A stretch of DNA of 47,236 bases, from the NCBI RefSeq assembly GCF_018739865.1, contig NZ_JADOER010000005.1, positions 1 to 47,236 on the forward strand. The letters run 5' to 3'. Origin of the DNA: Leptothoe kymatousa TAU-MAC 1615. GTDB lineage: Bacteria > Cyanobacteriota > Cyanobacteriia > Phormidesmidales > Phormidesmidaceae. Below, in pieces: positions 1-7,651 of this stretch (the first letter of the stretch is position 1; every line of letters begins with the position of its first letter). The position numbers and the translations under genes were made by a program. Below the pieces are notes generated by a model, which saw only the letters and a program-made list of their open reading frames with translations, had not been told where the DNA came from and did not search any database.

Positions 1-200
1 GTCCGTTCACGATGATGGAATTGCTTACGAGCCAAGGCTTATCCAGTATGTCCTGTTAGCCGACCAGTGCCGGCGCGATGCCTGGAGATGTGACTGCGCG
101 GATTGATCTGCTTTCGCTGGAGCGGTTAGACGCTTTGGGAGATGAACTGTTTGAGGTGACGAGTTTGGAGAAGCTGAGGACGTGGTTGACTGGGAATTGA
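1..200 (+). pseudogene. Remnant of a DUF4351-type protein, 3' end only
   Basis: The frame open from 60 to the TGA at 198-200 encodes a tail containing LLSLERLDAL, GDELFEVTSLEKL and RTWL. This resembles the C-terminal DUF4351 segment found at the end of many cyanobacterial Rpn/PD-(D/E)XK transposase-like proteins. The stretch before it (bases 2-109) is open in a different frame, so the two parts are joined only by a frameshift. No start codon or upstream domain is visible because the window begins here. I infer a decayed gene; a gene tail with a simple sequencing error is the alternative. Confidence 0.4.
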
Positions 201-216
201 GGGCATTTGCGATCGC

Positions 217-260
217 AATCCCAGACATTCAGCAATCCCAGACATTCAGCAATTCCAGAA
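217..260. repeat. Short direct repeat, unit about 18 bp
   Basis: The unit CAGCAATCCCAGACATT occurs about two and a half times in tandem, the last copy degenerate. It lies just after the DUF4351 remnant, in a gap without a convincing gene (201-432). Confidence 0.5.
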
Positions 261-432
261 ATTTCGCAAGCCCAAAAATCCTGCCATCCCAGCAATCATC
301 CTCGCAGCATTTTATGAATACCCCCATACTGAGGATGAGCAATCACCAGTCACCCTAAAATACCTCAATTAACATGCAACATCCCACAAAAACTATGCAG
401 CGAGGATGAGGATAACTAGCTAGGCGAAGAAT

Positions 433-681
433 GTGACCGAAGTTTTAGAGTTAGGACAGAAGATTTTAGAGAAACAAATCCCACCAACCCAGACACTGAA
501 AGCATTACAACGAATCACTTCGCAGAGATTGATCAAGCTTTTTTACACCACATCCGGCTTATTACCTACAAAGATAAATGCAGCCGGTAGCAAAGAGTAC
601 CCGACGGGGTACTACTCGAAGTTAGGCGAAGCAACGCATGATGAGGGTAAGAAATCGTCATTGAGAGCAGAGAAACGCTGA
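433..681 (+). other. Doubtful 82-codon ORF
   Basis: A GTG-started frame has a helical, Lys/Leu-rich N-terminal half (EVLELGQKILEKQ) and a C-terminal half that is the translation of a palindromic repeat at 596-613. I recognise no family. The repeat inside the frame and the lack of a ribosome binding site make it likely that only the first ~50 codons, if any, derive from a gene. Confidence 0.2.
596..613. repeat. Small palindromic repeat
   Basis: The arms AGTACCC and GGGTACT are separated by GACG. This is a compact hairpin of the REP-like type common between cyanobacterial genes. Confidence 0.5.
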
Positions 682-768
682 AAAGTGAAGCTTTTGCTCT
701 CTAGAGCAGGAAGTTCTTTCCTGAAAATATCAAACAGTCACCACTTAACTCAGAGAACATTCACCACC

Positions 769-1104
769 ATGGCTAAGCTTATTCTTGTCGACGTTGATAT
801 CATTCCAAGTCCCAGCTGTCCCAACACAGTACAGGTGCAATACAAATTTTTCGGTCAACCTATTGGTGGTCAGTACTCAATCCCTAAAGGACCTAGATTC
901 ACATTTCCAGGTGGCGGTGCCCAATCCATGTCGTTTTCAACGGGCGGTAAGCTGTATCTCTATTTCATTGTCAATAATCAAGAACATTTTGCCTCCATGG
1001 GGAATGTAGTTATTCCACCGAACACCACACCACAAGGACAATTGAAAGTGTACAAAAATTACACTAGTTACGGTTTATTCCAATCAAGATATAAAGTTGT
1101 TTAG
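769..1104 (+). CDS. Small hypothetical protein, 111 aa, beta-rich
   Basis: I place the start at the ATG at 769 (MAKLILVDVDII), because the longer frame from 685 adds a poor, low-quality N-terminus. The protein alternates short hydrophobic strands with Gly/Pro turns (VQVQYKFFG, YSIPKGPRFTFPGGG, KLYLYFIVNN) and ends in a basic Tyr-rich tail. It has no signal peptide, membrane segment or cysteine-rich motif beyond one Cys near residue 18. A small beta-sandwich would fit. I do not recognise a family. Base composition is AT-richer than most of the window, like the first half of the haemagglutinin gene that follows, so the two may share an origin. It may be independent of its neighbours: 260 bp containing two hairpins separate it from the next gene. 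Confidence 0.55.
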   Translation: MAKLILVDVDIIPSPSCPNTVQVQYKFFGQPIGGQYSIPKGPRFTFPGGGAQSMSFSTGGKLYLYFIVNNQEHFASMGNVVIPPNTTPQGQLKVYKNYTSYGLFQSRYKVV

Positions 1105-1200
1105 GCAAAATAGAGCATCGCGTCAGCGGGTGGAGTCTACTATCAAAGACAGCGCCTTCATTAACGACCGGGTCTTTTCAAAAGCTAACAATAATTAATC

Positions 1201-1272
1201 TAAACACGGATGAGAAAGTTCCGTGGTTTATGCATCAGAATCGGCCGACATCGTCAGCGGCTTCTGATGCAT
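1201..1272. other. Two adjacent hairpins, possible terminator or leader structure
   Basis: Hairpin one has arms TAAACACGGA (1201-1210) and TCCGTGGTTTA (1220-1230), with one bulged base. Hairpin two has perfect 11-bp arms at 1230-1240 and 1262-1272 (ATGCATCAGAA and its complement) around a 21-base loop that itself holds the palindrome TCGGCCGA. No T-run follows, so a classical terminator is not clear. The structures lie between the small hypothetical gene and the haemagglutinin gene. Confidence 0.5.
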
Positions 1273-1364
1273 TTAATGCTATATGCACTTATACTTCTCC
1301 GGAAAGATCTCAGGATGTATCCTAATAGAAATTACCCTTCTTATCCAAAGACTGGAGTATCGTT

Positions 1365-3746
1365 GTGCCCCCCCCACTAAACGGTTTAAGAGTCTGGCTT
1401 GTCAGTCAGGCTATCCTTTTGTGCTTCCTACGCACTAAAGCCTATGGCCAAGAGGTCACTCCAGATGGCTCAACGACAACGCCCAATCCAGGCTCCTGCG
1501 TCACATTCTGCACCATAAGTGGCGGAACCACTGACCGAACGGGAACCAACCTATTTCACAGTTTTACTGAGTTTTCAGTGCCTACTAATGGGACCGTTAT
1601 TTTTAATCACGACCCCACTATTCAAAACATTTTCACCCGAGTTACTGGGGCCAATCGTTCCGCAATTGATGGCATTTTACGAACCAATGGCACCAGCGAA
1701 GCCAATTTATTTTTACTTAACCCAAATGGGATTTTTTTTGGCCCCAACAGTAGCTTAGACATCAGTGGTTCGTTTATGGTAACGACAGCAGATGCAATTC
1801 AGTTTGGCAATCAAGGTATCTTCGATACTCAAAACCCTGATAACAATCTTGCCACTCTAACCGTTGATCCATCTGCTTTTATATTCAGCCAGACAACAAC
1901 TCAACCAATTATCAGTCAATCTGCTGGCTTAGATCCTCTGTTTTTTTTCCCAGTGGGATTAAGCGTGCAAGATGAAAAAAGTCTGATATTACTTGGTGGT
2001 GATGTTTTGATAGAAGCCTCAGAAAATTTTTTCTTGTCCGGTGGAGTTTTAACAGCTCCCAGTGGACAAATCGAATTAGGAGGAATACAGGGAACAGGAA
2101 CTGTCGATTTACTAATTAACAGGAATAATTTCAGCCTCAGCTATGAGCCAGATACAGCATTAGCAGACATCTTGATTGATAATGGCACATTAAATACATC
2201 AAGCATATTTGGAGGTAGAGCCGGAAATGTAACCATTAATGGTAATAACGTCTCACTGACCAATAGCTCAGGTATTCCTAGTGACACATTTACCCAAGAC
2301 AATGCAGGCAATATACTTATCAATGCCAATAGCTCCCTTCAATTGTCAAATAGCAGTATTAGCAGCGTAACTGGTGCTGCTGGAGATGGAGGTAGTATTA
2401 CCATCATCACAGACTTTTTATCTCTGGATGCCACTAGTGCATTAAATACTGTAACGTTTGGGCCTGGCGATGCAGGCAATATAAAAGTCCAGGCAGAAAC
2501 TGTTTTGCTGGATGAGAGTAATATTTTTAGCTCAGCGCAAGGTTTTTTCGGTGGCTTTGGAGATGTAGGGGATGTAGGTACAATCGATATTGAAACCAAT
2601 ACCCTGACTTTAGATAATAGTTCCAGGCTCGACACCCTTACAGACGGCGAGGCAACAGATACTCAAACCATTGGTATTATTGCCATTAACGCCACTGGTT
2701 TAGTGACATTAGGCGGTGACAGTGTGATTACTAGTGAAACACTGGGAGAGAGGAATGCTAGCAATATAACAATTAATGCAGTAGAACTTATTCTTCAAGA
2801 TTCCTCTAGCATCTCTGCAAGCGCCAATGAAGTTGCCACCGGTTCGGGCGGCACCATAAATATCACAGCAGATCGCCTAAACACCACTAGCGAAGCCAGT
2901 ATATCTGCCAGCTCTACTGGTGCCAGCTCAGCCGGTGATATCATCCTGCAAATCAACGAACGCCTTGCCGTACAAGACGGAGCCGAAATCACCGTCAGCG
3001 GCACCGGCACCGGCAACAGTGGCACCCTCAACATCATCAGCGACCTGATCAGCCTCAACAACGGCAACATCCTCGCCGCCGTCGCCGCAGGCGAAGAAGG
3101 CAACATCAACCTCGACATCGGCAACGCCCTAGTCCTCCGCAACGACAGCCTAATCTCCGCCGCCGCCACCAACGCTGCCAACGGCGGCAACGTCAATATC
3201 GCTTCCCCATTTATCATCGCCCTATCCCCCGGCTCTAAAGGCAACGACATCCTAGCCAGCGCCCAAGCAGGCAACGGTGGCTTTATCACCATCCAAGCCA
3301 ACACCCTATTCAACATCGCCGCCACCACTACGCCCGACCCCAGGGGCAACAACATCAACGACATCAATGCCACCTCCGGCACCGGCATCAACGGAGAAGT
3401 CATCATCACCACCCTGCAAGTAGACCCCGACGAAGGCACCCTACGACTGGCCCCCACCCCAGGCGAATCCAAAATCAGCCAAGGCTGCCAAGCCGGGGGC
3501 GACATCAACGGCGAATTCGTCGCCTCCGGCAACGGCGGCACCCGACCAAGCCCCTACGATCTCCTCAGCAATAACGGCATCCAAGAAGACATCTTGCCCC
3601 CCGGCCAAACCATCGCCCAGCCAACCAACACCATCCTTACCGAAGCCACCAACTGGCGCAAAAACACCCAGGGCCAAGTAGAACTCATCCCAGAGACTAC
3701 TTACCACAGCGCCTGCCAGCACACCTTCACCGGAGGGGCATCTTGA
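1365..3746 (+). CDS. Filamentous haemagglutinin N-terminal (TPS) domain secreted protein
   Basis: This 793-aa protein begins at GTG 1365, seven bases after a GGAG. The N-terminus has a short hydrophobic signal-like segment. Residues ~35-150 form the haemagglutination-activity / TPS domain, with the characteristic NLFLLNPNGIFFGPNSSLDI block. The rest is a long series of Asn/Gly/Thr/Ser-rich repeats typical of a right-handed beta-helix. In two-partner secretion such proteins are exported through a TpsB/Omp85 pore; no TpsB gene is in this window. The stop is one base from the start of the TPR-CHAT gene, so the two are almost certainly co-transcribed and may be translationally coupled. A C8 tract follows the start codon directly. 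The first ~1.5 kb is AT-rich and the remainder clearly GC-rich, which suggests recombination. Target or ligand is unknown. Confidence 0.85.
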   Translation: MPPPLNGLRVWLVSQAILLCFLRTKAYGQEVTPDGSTTTPNPGSCVTFCTISGGTTDRTGTNLFHSFTEFSVPTNGTVIFNHDPTIQNIFTRVTGANRSAIDGILRTNGTSEANLFLLNPNGIFFGPNSSLDISGSFMVTTADAIQFGNQGIFDTQNPDNNLATLTVDPSAFIFSQTTTQPIISQSAGLDPLFFFPVGLSVQDEKSLILLGGDVLIEASENFFLSGGVLTAPSGQIELGGIQGTGTVDLLINRNNFSLSYEPDTALADILIDNGTLNTSSIFGGRAGNVTINGNNVSLTNSSGIPSDTFTQDNAGNILINANSSLQLSNSSISSVTGAAGDGGSITIITDFLSLDATSALNTVTFGPGDAGNIKVQAETVLLDESNIFSSAQGFFGGFGDVGDVGTIDIETNTLTLDNSSRLDTLTDGEATDTQTIGIIAINATGLVTLGGDSVITSETLGERNASNITINAVELILQDSSSISASANEVATGSGGTINITADRLNTTSEASISASSTGASSAGDIILQINERLAVQDGAEITVSGTGTGNSGTLNIISDLISLNNGNILAAVAAGEEGNINLDIGNALVLRNDSLISAAATNAANGGNVNIASPFIIALSPGSKGNDILASAQAGNGGFITIQANTLFNIAATTTPDPRGNNINDINATSGTGINGEVIITTLQVDPDEGTLRLAPTPGESKISQGCQAGGDINGEFVASGNGGTRPSPYDLLSNNGIQEDILPPGQTIAQPTNTILTEATNWRKNTQGQVELIPETTYHSACQHTFTGGAS

Positions 3747-3747
3747 T

Positions 3748-6700
3748 ATGGCTCAGTTTTCGCCCCGTCACCTAAAATTACTGCTCTCAGCACTTCTAGG
3801 TTTTCTACTCACCATCAACGGCCCCGCCTTCGCCACCCATGGCCCCATGGCCGAACAAAGCTTGGCCAATTGGCAGCAACAAGCCTCAAAGCGCCCAGAG
3901 CTGGGGGTTAGGGGGCCAGATGCTTTGATCTCCCAAGCCCCAAGCCCCCTACTCCAAACCGGCATCCGCCACTACCAGGCTGGCCAATACACCGACGCCA
4001 TCACCAGCTGGAACCAAGCCCTGCAAATCACCCCCGATCCCCTCACCCAGGCCCTGCTGCTCAGCAACCTATCCCTGGCGCACCAACACCTGAGCCAATG
4101 GACCGAGGCCACCAACACCATTGCTCAAAGCTTAGCGCTCCTCCAATCGCCCAGCGACACCCCCATCTATACCGAAACCCTGGCCAAAGCCCTGAATACC
4201 CAAGGTCGTCTCCACTGGGCTACCGGCGACATAGCCACAGCCCTGAGCACCTGGAGCGAAGCCACTGCCGCCTATCGCCAGACCAACAACACCCGTGGCA
4301 TCCTACTGAGTTTGATCAACCAGGCCAAAGCTCTGCAAACCCTAGGCCAGCACGTGCAATCTAAAGAGATTTTGCAACGAGAGATTGTCCCCCTATTGCA
4401 AGATTCCACCCTAGCGCCAGCGGTGCAAGCCACCGGACTGTGGCAACTGGGCAATGCCCAACGCCAGTTTGGCAATCTCCCACAGGCCAAAGAAAATCTA
4501 CAAGCAAGTCTCGACATTATTGAAGCACAACGGCTGGGCGCTATGGCTAGCCCGGTGCGGCTAGACCTGGCCAATACCGACCTAGCCCTAGGGAATAAAC
4601 AACAGGCCATTGGCAAAACCAAAGGGGCGCAAAAATTACGAGAAAGTGCCCTGGCAATCTATCAAGAATTAGCCACCAGCGCCGATGCGGCCACCCAGCT
4701 CCAGGCTAATTTCAATCGCCTCAGTTTGCTAATCGATATGGAACAATGGGGCGAGGCCAATGAACTTTGGCCAGCTGTGTGGCCGACATTAGAGGGGTTA
4801 TCGGCTAGCCGCACAAACATTTATGCTCAGCTAAATTTTGCCAACAGTTTGATGCAACTGTTGGCAGAGAAAAAAAACCGCGAACAATCTACTGATCATG
4901 CGTCTGCCACACAGCGGTTCCCCTTGATAAGGGGAACCAACGGAGGGGTCTTCGAACACTCGCGCAATGGTGGAATCCTCCACTCAAAGGCCCCTAGTAT
5001 TGGGGGATTTAGGGAGCCCTCGACAACGCTAGCAACTTTACGATCGCTGACACGACAGTCGGACCAAGGGGCATCAGAAGAACAATATGAGTCTGTTGAT
5101 CAGGATACTTTTGGGAAGTCTTTAGGGAGAGTAGATTATTCTCCGGCAGGCACCTTGGAAGAGGCCCCCAAACCCCCAATACTGGGGGCTTTGAATCGTG
5201 TCCCTGTTAGCGTAAAAACAACAGATTATTCTCCGGCAGGCACCTTAGAAGAGGCCCCCAAGCCCCCAAGATTGGGGGCTTTGAATGGTGTCTCCGTTGG
5301 CGTAAATGGCTCTAACGGAACTACTCAAACCATTGCGCTTGGCCAGTTCCCTAGCTCTAACGCCATTGGCCCAATTATTGACCATGCGCTGCAACAGTCC
5401 CAAGCGATCGCAGACCCGATTGCGGAATCCTATAGCATTGGCGAACGGGGCCGACTCTATGAACTGGAACAAGACTATCCCAAGGCGCAGGCATGGACTG
5501 AAAAGGCACTGCGGCTCACGGAAGCGATGGCCTATGCGGACGGTCGCTACCGGTGGGAGTGGCAGCAGGGTCGTTTGTTTAACAAACAAAACCAGCGGGA
5601 AGCGGCGATCCAGTCTTATCGGAATGCGGTGAGTACGATTCAAGAAATTCGTCGTAACCTGTTGTTTATCGATACGGAGGTGCAGTTTTCGTTTCGAGAC
5701 AATGTGGAGCCAGTCTACCGGGAAATGGTGGAGCTGTTGTTAAGCGAAGATGCGGCCAATCTGGATAACGCCACATTGGATTTGACGGTGCAGCAGCTCG
5801 ATCGGCTACAGCTCAGCGAGCTAGAAAACTTTCTGCGCTGCGACCTGACGGCCACGACAAACATTACTGAATTTGAAGTAGCTGATAATACCGCCGTTTT
5901 GCATCCCATTATTTTGGAAAATCGGTTGGGCCTAATCTCGCAAATTCAAGGCGAGAAAATGTTTACGTTCTCTGACATTGATCAGAATGAAATGACTGCC
6001 TTTGTGGAGCAACTGCGGGAGGACCTGAACCAGCCGGATCGGACGCCGGAGGTGCGACAGGCGGCAAAACGGCTGCATAAACTATTGATGGAGCCCATCG
6101 AGGCGGAGCTAAAACGGCAAAATATTGAAACCCTGGTGTTTGTGCTGGATGGTCCCCTGCGCAATATTCCCATGGCGGTGTTGTTCGATGGGCAGCAGTA
6201 TCTGGTGGAGAAATATGCGATCGCAGTTGCCCCAGAGCTCGACCTATTCAAACCCGAGAAATTATCCGACAACCTCAGGGTGTTTACCGGCGGTGTGGGC
6301 ACCCCTCAAGAAATCGAAGGGCGTAGCTTTGCCCCCATCGTCAAACTGAATGACGAGTTGGACGTCATTAGCGACCTATTTGGCCCCCAGCCCCCCATGG
6401 TCAACCAAGCCTTTAGCGGCATGACGCTCCAAGAGCAACTGAGTTCTGGAAGATTCTCGGGCATCCACATCAAAACCCACGGCGTCTTTAGCTCCGATCC
6501 CCAAGAAACCTTTATCGTCGGCCATCAGGAACTGATTCGCGGTAGCGAACTGGGGGACCTAATCCAGTTGGGCAGCAGCCAGGCAGCCACCCCCATCGAA
6601 CTGCTCGTACTCAGCGCATGCGACACCGCCACCGGCGACAGTCGTGCTGTGTTGGGTCTAGCGGGCATCGCAGTGCGGGCAGGGGCACGTAGCACGGTCT

Positions 6701-6885
6701 CCACCCTATGGGAAGCCGAGGACGTGCCCAACACGGAGCTAATGATCTCATTTTACAAAGAGCTAAAGAAACCAAACATTACCCGTGCCCAGGCCCTACG
6801 CAATGCCCAGCTAGCGTTAATCGCAACAGGAGAAACCAGGCCCCACATCTGGGGCACCTATGTGCTGGTGGGCAACTGGCTCTAA
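3748..6885 (+). CDS. Exported TPR-CHAT protein (caspase-like peptidase fold)
   Basis: This is a 1045-aa protein. Residues 1-29 look like a signal peptide (KLLLSALLGFLLTI, then PAFA). Residues ~65-370 carry tetratricopeptide-like repeats (helix pairs such as GIRHYQAGQYTDAITSWNQAL). Residues ~526-640 hold another TPR-like region. Residues ~740-1045 are a CHAT domain with the expected dyad: His911 in IKTHGVF and Cys958 in LSACDTATGD, followed by GLAGIAVRAGARSTVSTLW. CHAT proteins belong to the caspase/separase clan; substrates here are unknown. Between the two TPR parts (residues ~375-526) lies an in-frame stretch made of intergenic-type repeats. The gene follows the haemagglutinin gene with a one-base gap and ends convergently, overlapping the DUF928 gene by four bases. 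An accessory or processing role for the haemagglutinin-type partner is an inference. Confidence 0.85.
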   Translation: MAQFSPRHLKLLLSALLGFLLTINGPAFATHGPMAEQSLANWQQQASKRPELGVRGPDALISQAPSPLLQTGIRHYQAGQYTDAITSWNQALQITPDPLTQALLLSNLSLAHQHLSQWTEATNTIAQSLALLQSPSDTPIYTETLAKALNTQGRLHWATGDIATALSTWSEATAAYRQTNNTRGILLSLINQAKALQTLGQHVQSKEILQREIVPLLQDSTLAPAVQATGLWQLGNAQRQFGNLPQAKENLQASLDIIEAQRLGAMASPVRLDLANTDLALGNKQQAIGKTKGAQKLRESALAIYQELATSADAATQLQANFNRLSLLIDMEQWGEANELWPAVWPTLEGLSASRTNIYAQLNFANSLMQLLAEKKNREQSTDHASATQRFPLIRGTNGGVFEHSRNGGILHSKAPSIGGFREPSTTLATLRSLTRQSDQGASEEQYESVDQDTFGKSLGRVDYSPAGTLEEAPKPPILGALNRVPVSVKTTDYSPAGTLEEAPKPPRLGALNGVSVGVNGSNGTTQTIALGQFPSSNAIGPIIDHALQQSQAIADPIAESYSIGERGRLYELEQDYPKAQAWTEKALRLTEAMAYADGRYRWEWQQGRLFNKQNQREAAIQSYRNAVSTIQEIRRNLLFIDTEVQFSFRDNVEPVYREMVELLLSEDAANLDNATLDLTVQQLDRLQLSELENFLRCDLTATTNITEFEVADNTAVLHPIILENRLGLISQIQGEKMFTFSDIDQNEMTAFVEQLREDLNQPDRTPEVRQAAKRLHKLLMEPIEAELKRQNIETLVFVLDGPLRNIPMAVLFDGQQYLVEKYAIAVAPELDLFKPEKLSDNLRVFTGGVGTPQEIEGRSFAPIVKLNDELDVISDLFGPQPPMVNQAFSGMTLQEQLSSGRFSGIHIKTHGVFSSDPQETFIVGHQELIRGSELGDLIQLGSSQAATPIELLVLSACDTATGDSRAVLGLAGIAVRAGARSTVSTLWEAEDVPNTELMISFYKELKKPNITRAQALRNAQLALIATGETRPHIWGTYVLVGNWL
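4916..5312. repeat. Cluster of intergenic-type palindromic repeats inside the TPR-CHAT gene
   Basis: At 4916-4938 there is a perfect hairpin with arms GGTTCCCCTT and AAGGGGAACC. At about 4990-5015 there is a CCCCTAGTATTGGGGG element followed by ATTTAGGGAG. At 5133-5222 and 5223-5312 there are two near-identical 90-bp units, each holding GAGGCCCCCAA and CTGGGGGCTTTGAAT-like arms. All are in frame: 90 bp is 30 codons, and no stop is introduced. Very similar elements lie outside genes at 45010-45115. Confidence 0.8.
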
Positions 6886-7637
6886 CTATCCGTCAACACC
6901 AACGGCCCCACCATGGGTGTCTGGGTAAACTGGGTCAAATCCACCGACTCCAACAGCTCGGCCCAGATTTGCGACCTGGTCTCACACTGGGTTGTGCTGA
7001 GGCAATCCGCCAGTTGGTGCACGGTGTCGTACCAGATCTCCGGGGAGCTGTCGGCCACCTGCTGTTCTAGCTCTGGCGTAGAGGCCATCCGATCTATCCA
7101 ACCGTTAATGTTCAGATTGTTCTTCGTCGTATTTTCAGCCACACAGTTCACCTTCAGATACCAACGATAGCGTTGGTCTGCATCCAGGCTCACCATGGCA
7201 GCTTCTGGCATGGTGACACTTACCAACCCAGGCTGGTCGGGCAGGGTAAATTCTGCCTTGTAGACCCGGTCCAGCTCATCTGCGGTAAGGATGGAAAATT
7301 CCCCCTTTTCTATATCTCCCATCGTGTATGGCATATAGAACCACAGTGTCGGGCGCGCCGCTAGAGTTTTGCCATGGACAGGCTCGGGGGTAATGGCCGT
7401 TAATGGCTGGGGTGTAACCGGGCAGACGTCCTCGCCCAAACCGCCGCCGGGTGTGCGTTCACCATTGGTCGGCGGCGGATTGGTCGGAGCGGTCGGCAGC
7501 TGAGCTGTCCTACGGTCACGCCTACCGCCGTTGTCGATGGGGTTAGGAATCGCTGAGACACTGGCAGTAAAGCCCAGCTGGCTCAGGAGAATTGCTAACG
7601 AAAAACTGATGTAGGCTAGTGTGTTTTGCGATCGCAT
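6882..7637 (-). CDS. DUF928 family exported protein
   Basis: This 251-aa protein has an N-terminal signal peptide (ISFSLAILLSQLGF to VSAIP), then a Pro/Gly/Asn-rich linker to about residue 70. The globular domain begins near the CPVTPQPLTAITPE segment and includes PTLWFYMPYTM, an FTLPDQPGLVSV block, YRWYLKVNC and WIDRM, all typical of DUF928. The function of DUF928 is unknown; it is recurrently seen beside CHAT, CHASE2 and haemagglutinin-type genes in cyanobacteria (recollection, not searched). It lies 14 bp downstream of the CHAT-CHASE2 gene on the same strand, so the two form an operon that converges on the TPR-CHAT gene. Periplasmic or outer-surface location is inferred from the signal peptide. 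Confidence 0.8.
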   Translation of the reverse strand: MRSQNTLAYISFSLAILLSQLGFTASVSAIPNPIDNGGRRDRRTAQLPTAPTNPPPTNGERTPGGGLGEDVCPVTPQPLTAITPEPVHGKTLAARPTLWFYMPYTMGDIEKGEFSILTADELDRVYKAEFTLPDQPGLVSVTMPEAAMVSLDADQRYRWYLKVNCVAENTTKNNLNINGWIDRMASTPELEQQVADSSPEIWYDTVHQLADCLSTTQCETRSQIWAELLESVDLTQFTQTPMVGPLVLTDS

Positions 7638-7651
7638 TTCTTTTGTCCTCT

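Noticed and set aside
2795..3541. 248-codon minus-strand ORF inside the haemagglutinin gene
   Set aside because: It is a shadow of the GC-rich repetitive coding sequence; its Leu/Met/Pro-rich translation resembles no protein, and the plus frame has a clear family.
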